64,000 nt of DNA, from positions 59,533 through 123,532 of the forward strand of contig CAYPEI010000008.1 of NCBI GenBank assembly GCA_964409775.1, written 5' to 3'. A program made the position numbers and the translations under genes. Under the pieces are notes generated by a model, which did no database searches, had not been told where the DNA came from, and saw only the letters and a list, made by a program, of their open reading frames with translations. Shown here in pieces: positions 58,514 to 64,000 of the stretch (position 1 is the first letter of the stretch; each line of letters opens with the position of its first letter). The DNA is from JAHBXL01 sp964409775. GTDB taxonomy: Bacteria > Planctomycetota > Phycisphaerae > Phycisphaerales > UBA1924.

Positions 58514-59884
58514 TCAGCGTGCGCCGGTGAGCGTGTAGAGGCGGTTCTGGTTGAGGACCGGGATCGAGGTGGCCTGGGCCTTCTCGAAGAGTTCGTCGTA
58601 GCGGAGCGCCTGGCGGCGGAGGGAGATGTAGAAGTTGATGGACTCGATGGGGGCGTTGCCGGCGGGCTCGGGCGGGAGGACGGGGCGCACACCCAGCACG
58701 AGGAAGTCGGTGTCGCCGGTGAGTTCGCTCTGGACCTTGCCGCCCCACGCCTCGATGCGGGCGCGGATCTGGGCCTGTTCCTCGAAGGTGGCGCGGCCGT
58801 CGCCGTCGGCGTCGAAGTTGCCGTAGATGAGGAACTTGTAGGTCTTGCGGGGGTCGTAGACGGCGTTGGCGACGACGTCGCCGCGGACGACGGGGTTGCC
58901 CTTGCGCTCGCGGAGGATGCGCGCGGTGGAGGTGTTCTCGTCGATGCGGATGACCTCGAGGGAGGCCTTGCCGTCGGGGTAGTTGCCGGTGCTGGGGTCG
59001 GGGCGGATGTCGGTGGCCTCGGCGTAGGCGGCGAAGGTCATGCCCAGGACGATGTTGTCCTTGCGGCCGCGGTTGAGGACGACAGTGTTCGCGGCGGCGT
59101 CGAGGCCGATGACCTGTGCGTCGACGAGGGCGTCCTCGCTGGCGCCGCCGACGCGCTTGCCCTTGAGTTCATCCTGGAGGCGGGTGATGAGGGACTGGTT
59201 GAGGACCTTCTCGCGCTGGAGTTTGTCTATCTCGGAGCGGAGGTGGGTCTCGGTGTCGGAGGCCGCGGCCTGGATGCGGTTGACGCGGTCGTCCATGCCC
59301 TGCTTGGCCTGGTTGAGTTCCTCGCGGTAGCGGTCGACCTCGTCCTTGTACTTGTCGAGTTCGGCGTTGAGGGCGGCGAGGGTGGCCTTCTGGGAGTCCT
59401 CGAGGCCCTTGACGCGCTTGACCTCGTTCTCGCGGTCGGTGAGTGCGCGGTCGCGGGCGGCGCTGGCGTCGGTGAGTTGCTGGGTGAGGGCGCCGATCTC
59501 GGAGTCGCGCTGGCGGATGAGGGTGAGCATGTTCTGCCCGGCCGCGCCCTTGATGGCGTCGAGTTTCTTGTTGAGGTCCTCGAGCGTGTCGGAGCGGGAG
59601 CCGGTGACGCGCTGCATGGTCTTCTGCTGGGCGTCGATGAGGTAGCCGACGGCGGTGAGGCGCTCGCGCTTGCCCGCATCGCGTGCGCGGCTGACGGCGT
59701 CGTTGGCGCGGTCGGCGTCGGAGACGAACTCCTGCGTGGTGCGCTTGGCCTCGTCGAGGGCGCGCTCGGCAGCGCGCTTGTGCGCGAAGAAGATGACGGT
59801 GGTGATGAACAGCGCGAGCGTCGAGACACCGAGGATGGTGACGGCGACGCCGACGCCGATGCTGGTAGAGGTCCGGCCGGCCAT
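58514..59884 (-). CDS. Membrane-anchored coiled-coil protein with BRCT-like end
   Basis: 456 residues. One helix near the N-terminus (SIGVGVAVTILGVSTLALFI) is followed by about 230 residues of coiled coil (LDEAKRTTQEFVSDADRAND, RQRDSEIGALTQQLTDASAA). A beta-domain (VVLNRGRKDNIVLGMTFAAY) comes next, and the C-terminus KTYKFLIYGNF ... IEAWGGKVQSELTGDTDFLV resembles a BRCT domain, interrupted by an EF-hand-like DADGDGRATFEE loop. ATG 59884 has GGAG 9 nt upstream. Probably a scaffold at the membrane; function unknown. Confidence 0.7.
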   Translation of the reverse strand: MAGRTSTSIGVGVAVTILGVSTLALFITTVIFFAHKRAAERALDEAKRTTQEFVSDADRANDAVSRARDAGKRERLTAVGYLIDAQQKTMQRVTGSRSDTLEDLNKKLDAIKGAAGQNMLTLIRQRDSEIGALTQQLTDASAARDRALTDRENEVKRVKGLEDSQKATLAALNAELDKYKDEVDRYREELNQAKQGMDDRVNRIQAAASDTETHLRSEIDKLQREKVLNQSLITRLQDELKGKRVGGASEDALVDAQVIGLDAAANTVVLNRGRKDNIVLGMTFAAYAEATDIRPDPSTGNYPDGKASLEVIRIDENTSTARILRERKGNPVVRGDVVANAVYDPRKTYKFLIYGNFDADGDGRATFEEQAQIRARIEAWGGKVQSELTGDTDFLVLGVRPVLPPEPAGNAPIESINFYISLRRQALRYDELFEKAQATSIPVLNQNRLYTLTGAR

Positions 59885-60109
59885 AAAGAAGCACTCCACA
59901 AAGGCCAAGGGGCGGGGGAAACGTCGTCAGGGGGCTGTCGCGCGGGATCGACCCGTCCGGTACGCCCATGGCGGGCCGGGGGATGCGTCCTGCAAGGCGG
60001 ACAAGTGTCGCGAGAACCGGGGGCTACGTCAACTGGGAAGGGACCAAGGGAGGGAGGAAGGGTGCGGGGCAGGGGCGGGCCGATGATAGAGTGCGATGGA
60101 GGAACTGCC

Positions 60110-60784
60110 GTGAGTGAGTCCATGGTGATTATCGGCGGGGGCGGGCACGCGGCGGTCGTGGCCGAGGCTGCAATGCTGGCCGGTGTCGGCCTGGCGGGAT
60201 TCCTCGACGATGGCGAGCGACCGGCGGCGGCCGCGTGGGCCGCGGCAGCACGAACACAAGGGCATGTCCTGCAAGGCTTTGCGCGACTCGGCGGGCTGGA
60301 ACACCTGGAGACGATCGGAACGGGCCGGGGCTGGATCGTCGCGGTGGGGGGAATCGACCTGCGGCGGCGGCTGATCGCGCAACTCATTGTTCTACAGAGA
60401 GATAGACGGATCGGCCGGGCGATGGACGTGGTGCACCCGACGACGTTTGTTTCGCCGACGGCGGTGGTCGGGGCGGGCGTGTTTCTCGGGCCGCGGGCGG
60501 TGGTGCATCCCGGGGCGCGGATCGGGGATCACGCGATCATCAACACCGCTTCGGTGGTCGAGCACGACTGCGTGATCGGAGAGAATACGCACATCGCCCC
60601 CGGGGCGGTGCTGGGCGGGGGGGTCGAGGTCGGGCCGGACTGCCTGGTCGGCCTGGGGTCGCGGGTGCTGCCGACGATCCGGGTCGGCGCTGGGGCGGTG
60701 GTCGGGGCGGGGGCCGTGGTGGTGCGCGATGTCGGGGCGGGGGAGACGGTCGTCGGGGTGCCCGCGGTGCGCATCGGGCGGTAG
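60110..60784 (+). CDS. NeuD-like sugar O-acyltransferase
   Basis: 224 residues. The N-terminal nucleotide-like fold MVIIGGGGHAAVVAEAAMLA and GLAGFLDD is followed by a left-handed beta-helix of hexapeptide repeats (AVVGAGVFLGPRAVVHPGAR, IGENTHIAPGAVLGGGVEVG) and GVPAVRIG. This is the sialic-acid/UDP-sugar acetyltransferase (NeuD/PglD) pattern. The catalytic His is probably in VVEHDCVIG. GTG 60110 has GGAGGA 6 nt upstream. The sugar acceptor is unknown. Confidence 0.88.
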   Translation: MSESMVIIGGGGHAAVVAEAAMLAGVGLAGFLDDGERPAAAAWAAAARTQGHVLQGFARLGGLEHLETIGTGRGWIVAVGGIDLRRRLIAQLIVLQRDRRIGRAMDVVHPTTFVSPTAVVGAGVFLGPRAVVHPGARIGDHAIINTASVVEHDCVIGENTHIAPGAVLGGGVEVGPDCLVGLGSRVLPTIRVGAGAVVGAGAVVVRDVGAGETVVGVPAVRIGR

Positions 60785-60936
60785 GTGACTGAGCCGCGGG
60801 GCCGGCGCGGCGTCGTGGGCCTGCACGCGGGCATCGGCGTGCGTTGCTGCGCGATGCTGACCCGTGGCCACACCCCGACACCCCGGTGGAGCGAGGAGGG
60901 GGGGGCGAAACGAGAGGCTGGCGCCGGGTGCGATTC

Positions 60937-60985
60937 GGCACCGAGATCGAAGCGATCTCGGTGGCACGAACTGGGTCTCGGTGCC
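60937..60985. repeat. Three-part palindromic element
   Basis: GGCACCGAGA (60937-60946) pairs with TCTCGGTG (60956-60963) in a perfect 11-bp hairpin with a 3-nt loop (60939-60963), and also with a second copy TCTCGGTGCC (60976-60985). It allows two alternative stems in the 406-bp gap 60785-61190. No gene is seen in that gap. Confidence 0.7.
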
Positions 60986-61087
60986 ACCCTACCAAACTAC
61001 CCACCGACTTCTGCATGCGCCCCCGTCGGTGTTCAAGACAGACTATTGAACGGTGCCCATCCCCCCGGGTGATTACCCTGATTCTTC

Positions 61088-61116
61088 TTGACAGCCGCAC
61101 CGGATTCGGTTATTTT
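61088..61116 (+). promoter_or_regulatory. Sigma-70-like promoter
   Basis: TTGACA (61088-61093), 17-nt spacer, TATTTT (61111-61116), about 75 nt before the ATG at 61191 of the PEP-CTERM-like gene. Confidence 0.65.
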
Positions 61117-61190
61117 GGACGCATCTGTATGAATAGGGTACCGGGTGGAGTGTCGGGCAGGACACTTTGAGTTCTCGAAGGAGAGCGGAG

Positions 61191-62024
61191 ATGAAGGCGG
61201 TCACGATCACGGCCATCGCTGTTGCGGCGACTCTGGCGGGTTCAAGCGTTGCGATGGCGGATGGAACGGTTCGTTTTGCCAGCATTGGCGACGGGTATCG
61301 GCACTGGGGTGGCATCTTCAATTTTGAAATTGTCCCCGACGGCCCATCCGCTGGTTACAACGGCGCCAACTGGAATACCCAGCAGGCCTCGTTGGGCGGA
61401 GGCTACACGACAAACCAGTGGGCCGGTGAGGCTATCGAGAGCGGCATCGGCTCATCGTTCGGGACATTTTGCCTGGAGTCGGGTGTGGACCTCGGCCACC
61501 TCGGCGGGTACTTCCGCGGTGTGATCAGCACCAGCATCGATAGCGGCACTGCATATGAAGACTGGGGCGGTGTCACGCACACGGTTCTGGAGCCTCAGAC
61601 CGCGTTTCTGTACTCATCGTTCCGCGCCAACTCGTTGACGAGCGTGTCGGGTTGGAACTCGGCGAGCGATGAGGCGCGGGCGAACGCCGTGCAGGGTGCG
61701 ATCTGGTTGTACCAACGCCAGGTGGATCAGAACTTCGTCGACTTCAACGGTGACGGCGGCCAATACACCCAGCAAGAAGTGGATCTGATCGCCGCACTGC
61801 AGGCTTATGCGGATGACAACGCGAACACGCCGTATTGGGCCGCGCTCGGCAATGTCCGTGTACTGAATCTGTCGTGGGGTGCATATCAGAGCGGCGGTAC
61901 GAACGGCGAGGTGGAGTGCCAGAGTGTGCTCGTGCTGATCCCGCTCCCTCCCGCGGCTTGGGCCGGTCTCTCGACCATGGCCGGCATCGGCTTGATCGGA
62001 CTGGTCCGTCGGCGGCGCAACTGA
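61191..62024 (+). CDS. Secreted protein with VPLPA/PEP-CTERM-like sorting tail
   Basis: 277 residues. Signal peptide KAVTITAIAVAATLAGSSVA, then a beta-rich body (FASIGDGYRHWGGIFNFEIV, FGTFCLESGVDLGHLGGYF) including DFNGDGGQYTQQEVD, which looks like a Ca-binding loop. The end IPLPPAAWAGLSTMAGIGLI followed by GLVRRRRN is a Pro-rich motif, helix and Arg cluster as on exosortase substrates. GAAGGAG precedes ATG 61191. Its own promoter and terminator flank it. Lower G+C than neighbours. Confidence 0.8.
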   Translation: MKAVTITAIAVAATLAGSSVAMADGTVRFASIGDGYRHWGGIFNFEIVPDGPSAGYNGANWNTQQASLGGGYTTNQWAGEAIESGIGSSFGTFCLESGVDLGHLGGYFRGVISTSIDSGTAYEDWGGVTHTVLEPQTAFLYSSFRANSLTSVSGWNSASDEARANAVQGAIWLYQRQVDQNFVDFNGDGGQYTQQEVDLIAALQAYADDNANTPYWAALGNVRVLNLSWGAYQSGGTNGEVECQSVLVLIPLPPAAWAGLSTMAGIGLIGLVRRRRN

Positions 62025-62056
62025 CTCATTCCATTCCTCCGCAATGATCTCCAATG

Positions 62057-62081
62057 AGGGCCGCGTTTGCGGTCCTTTTTT
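62057..62081 (+). terminator. Rho-independent terminator
   Basis: GGGCCGC, GTTT, GCGGTCC (7 bp with one G-T pair) followed by TTTTTT, 33 bp after the stop of the PEP-CTERM-like gene. Confidence 0.88.
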
Positions 62082-62174
62082 CATGCGGCCAGGTGATCGT
62101 CCACCGAGAGCACGCGCGGGCCAGAGATCGCCTTGGAGGTGACCTGCCCCCTTTTCCTGTATCAGTTGGCGGGA

Positions 62175-63452
62175 TCATCGCAAATCACCGGAATCGTGGA
62201 CTTCGCACACGGACAGCCGCATGCGGCCGATAGTTGCGATATGCCAAGATCTTGGATTGCTTTGGTGCACCGTTACTGAACCGCCAGGGGCCAAGACTGA
62301 CAAGTTTGCATCGAGAAAGAAGTGCCCGCGCACCCATGTGTGATCGCGACTGCGCAAGCGATAACCATAATAGTTCTCATACTCCATACACCAGAATCTC
62401 GCCCTCTCTCCGAGTTCAACAAGGTACTTCAACTTTGCAAGCGGTCCGACCACGTCTTCTGACCATGAAGCGCCAGAGATTGCTTTCCAGTCGTCTAAGA
62501 CCAGGTCATGCACTTGCTGGGATGTCAAGAATCGTGAGTTCTTTGGGAATCGCGGATTATCCGTCATCACTTCTAGAAGCTGATTTCTTACAGTGGCGAG
62601 GAACGCATTGTCTGGATAAGTCTCGTTCAGATCAATTGCATTACCACCAGACTTGAGCGCTGTAGCAAAGTGCTCCATCAAGTCAAGTGCGCCGTTGAAT
62701 TCAGGCCCCGAAGGCCGATGGCTGAGGATCAGGCCTTCTGTGTCGGTATTCACATACGCAGAGATCTTTGGCAAGTTGGCAACATCGAATTTCGCGTCGG
62801 TCACGGACGCACTACTGGCATGTTTTGCTGTCACGTCTTGCGCGGGAAGCCAGTTGAGGACTTTGGGCACAAAATCTTTGTGAAAATGTCGATCGCTCGG
62901 ACGTATCTTCACAGCAAGGCAGGACATGGAATCGAAGAACACAGTGCACTCGATGGCTCTCCCAAACTCATCAACCGTGACTCCTCCTTGCCCTCGTCCC
63001 GTCCTGTCATAATTGAGCAGAGTATTCACTTGCAGTGAGTCTGAACACTTGTCGATAGTCTTGTTGTGAACTGTTTCTGCATCGGTGCAACCATAGTGAG
63101 CAAGTATGCGAGCAATCGATTTCATGTCCCAATAATCAACCGAAGTTGATGGTCTGGCTAGATTGTCGAGTTCGCCTTGCATGGCCTTGAACTGTACTGT
63201 TTTTGCGTTGATTTCGCCATCGAGTTTCTCAATCTGGATATTTAGCGGCGTTACGTCAAGGCCATCACTCTTGGCTTGCTGAAGGCGATCAAGCTTGTCG
63301 TTCCTCAACCGCTCCAACGCGTCGACAACACTTTTCAATTCAAGCATCTTATTCGCGAGATCATCTTTTGCGGCCGCCCATTGCGATTCTTGTTCACGAC
63401 GCGCTTCTTCGCGGTGTTCGTAGAATGTCAGGATGTTTATTCGCGTTGCCAA
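62175..63452 (-). CDS. Accessory protein of unknown function, low G+C
   Basis: 425 residues. An N-terminal coiled coil (FYEHREEARREQESQWAAAK, then LDGEINAKTVQFKAMQGELD) is followed by about 300 residues of mixed structure (KSIARILAHYGCTDAETVHN, AYVNTDTEGLILSHRPSGPE, VRNQLLEVMTDNPRFPKNSR). The end FLDANLSVLAPGGSVTVHQS is beta-rich. The start is TTG 63452 with GGAGG upstream. The gene is distinctly richer in A/T than the window, suggesting horizontal transfer. I recognise no domain; a defence or phage origin cannot be claimed. Confidence 0.6.
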   Translation of the reverse strand: MATRINILTFYEHREEARREQESQWAAAKDDLANKMLELKSVVDALERLRNDKLDRLQQAKSDGLDVTPLNIQIEKLDGEINAKTVQFKAMQGELDNLARPSTSVDYWDMKSIARILAHYGCTDAETVHNKTIDKCSDSLQVNTLLNYDRTGRGQGGVTVDEFGRAIECTVFFDSMSCLAVKIRPSDRHFHKDFVPKVLNWLPAQDVTAKHASSASVTDAKFDVANLPKISAYVNTDTEGLILSHRPSGPEFNGALDLMEHFATALKSGGNAIDLNETYPDNAFLATVRNQLLEVMTDNPRFPKNSRFLTSQQVHDLVLDDWKAISGASWSEDVVGPLAKLKYLVELGERARFWCMEYENYYGYRLRSRDHTWVRGHFFLDANLSVLAPGGSVTVHQSNPRSWHIATIGRMRLSVCEVHDSGDLR

Positions 63453-64000
63453 AGTGCCTCCACCGATCTGCGTAGTGCGTGGGCTTGCGAGACTGATGCA
63501 ACGAATCGAGGTGTATTACCGCACTACTCGCGGTTGGTTGATTTCCTCCCGAACCTCACCACCAAAGGCGAGCGTCCTGCGCGAGTTTGGAGTCCCGCCG
63601 GGTCGTGACGGAAGCCCAAGAGGGCCGGCCGATGACCTCTTGCCTTTGTGGCAACGACAATCTCGGGAGCGCGCAAGCCATGCTTGGTGTGGCGTGAGGC
63701 GGCGAATGAAAGGGCACGTCGCGGTCAATCTGACCCAATCGCTCTCGAATTCTCTGCTGGCAAGTCCGGTCTGATTTCTTCACGCCATGACGCTCAAGTG
63801 CCTCACGCGACCGCCAGCTGACTGGTTCCGGCGAGCATCAGCCGGCCGGGTTCGAGGGTGAACGCCGACTTGCTGGGTGATTCGGTGACGTCGCTCCTCC
63901 GCGTTGGTTCGAGGGGTCTCCCTGCAACCTGAAACCAGAAGTTTGTCTATACTAACAACAAGGTGGTGGTGGGAGGGGGGGCGGGGGGGGGGAGGGGGTG
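63453..64000. other. 548-bp region without a convincing gene; G-rich end
   Basis: Short frames on both strands (for example 63433-63774 plus, 63556-63783 minus) lack a ribosome site, signal or known motif and may be remnants. A TATACT box lies at 63948-63953, then from 63961 a tract of nearly pure G with runs of 7 and 10. This may be the promoter of a gene beyond the window. Confidence 0.4.

Noticed and set aside
58475..60784. 769-codon plus-strand frame ending in the NeuD-like protein
   Set aside because: Only the last 224 codons, after GGAGGA at 60098, resemble a protein; the rest is antisense of the coiled-coil gene.
63433..63783. Possible transposase remnant frames on both strands
   Set aside because: No DDE motif, inverted repeats or known transposase segment can be seen.
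63796..63920. GGTTCGA-like strings suggesting a tRNA T-arm
   Set aside because: No acceptor stem, anticodon arm or D-arm of correct spacing could be formed.

Overview
The window is high-GC bacterial DNA that looks like a planctomycete, most probably of the class Phycisphaerae. No 16S or other marker was available, so this rests on family content. It has two Ser/Thr kinases with C-terminal TPR or WD40 repeats, membrane proteins with a CPxCGY...CPxCG zinc ribbon, type IV pseudopilin-like proteins, a TPR protein with two RNA polymerase alpha-CTD-like domains, a dockerin-like tail rich in DIFxFLxxWF, and secreted proteins with PEP-CTERM-like tails.

Layout. 1-7.4 kb: a truncated secreted protein, a GT4 glycosyltransferase, ATP sulfurylase, the 7-deazaguanine (queuosine precursor) genes queC-queE-queD, and divergent trmB. 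7.4-15.7 kb: FG-GAP protein, TPR kinase, hybrid histidine kinase, M28 peptidase, coaC and rpoZ. 16-24 kb: small conserved proteins, a lipoprotein, pheT, a PEGA protein, a pseudopilin and a MATE transporter. 24.1-27.2 kb: an accessory-looking cluster of a membrane-anchored protein, a 14-cysteine secreted protein and a MauE-like/pseudopilin fusion. 27.3-42 kb: alpha-CTD/TPR protein, [2Fe-2S] protein, pyrE, a HicAB toxin-antitoxin pair, nuoG, truA, a serine hydrolase, small membrane proteins, an acidic protein and a WD40 kinase. 42.5-50.4 kb: an HU protein, then a complete type II-C CRISPR-Cas locus. 50.4-62 kb: globin, nadA, PilZ, PEP-CTERM-like proteins, CheY, an LpxL-like acyltransferase, a coiled-coil/BRCT protein and a NeuD-like acyltransferase. 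62.1-64 kb: a lower-GC unknown gene and a G-rich end.

The main system is the II-C locus at about 43.0-50.3 kb. It consists of a minus-strand tracrRNA with its own promoter, cas9 (1316 aa), cas1, cas2, and an array of 27 repeats and 26 spacers. The tracrRNA anti-repeat begins at 43139, exactly 7 nt after a TTGACA-17-TACATT promoter, and the RNA ends at a hairpin plus T6. Pairing shows that crRNAs are read from the minus strand, convergent with the cas genes. Every repeat ends in a TACACT -10-like box, so each spacer may have its own promoter, as in Neisseria meningitidis. The Cas9 HNH motif has Ala where characterised Cas9 proteins carry the metal-binding Asp.

Other notable signals are: (i) three families of heptanucleotide tandem repeats at seven places, some inside coding sequence; (ii) many genes with a -10-like box only 5-8 nt before the start codon and no Shine-Dalgarno, suggesting widespread leaderless transcription; (iii) a MauE/pilin fusion whose start codon overlaps the stop codon of a Cys-rich secreted protein, in a cluster behind a G9 tract that may separate -35 and -10 boxes; (iv) other homopolymer tracts in or near 5' ends of genes. 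No rRNA, convincing tRNA or insertion sequence was found.
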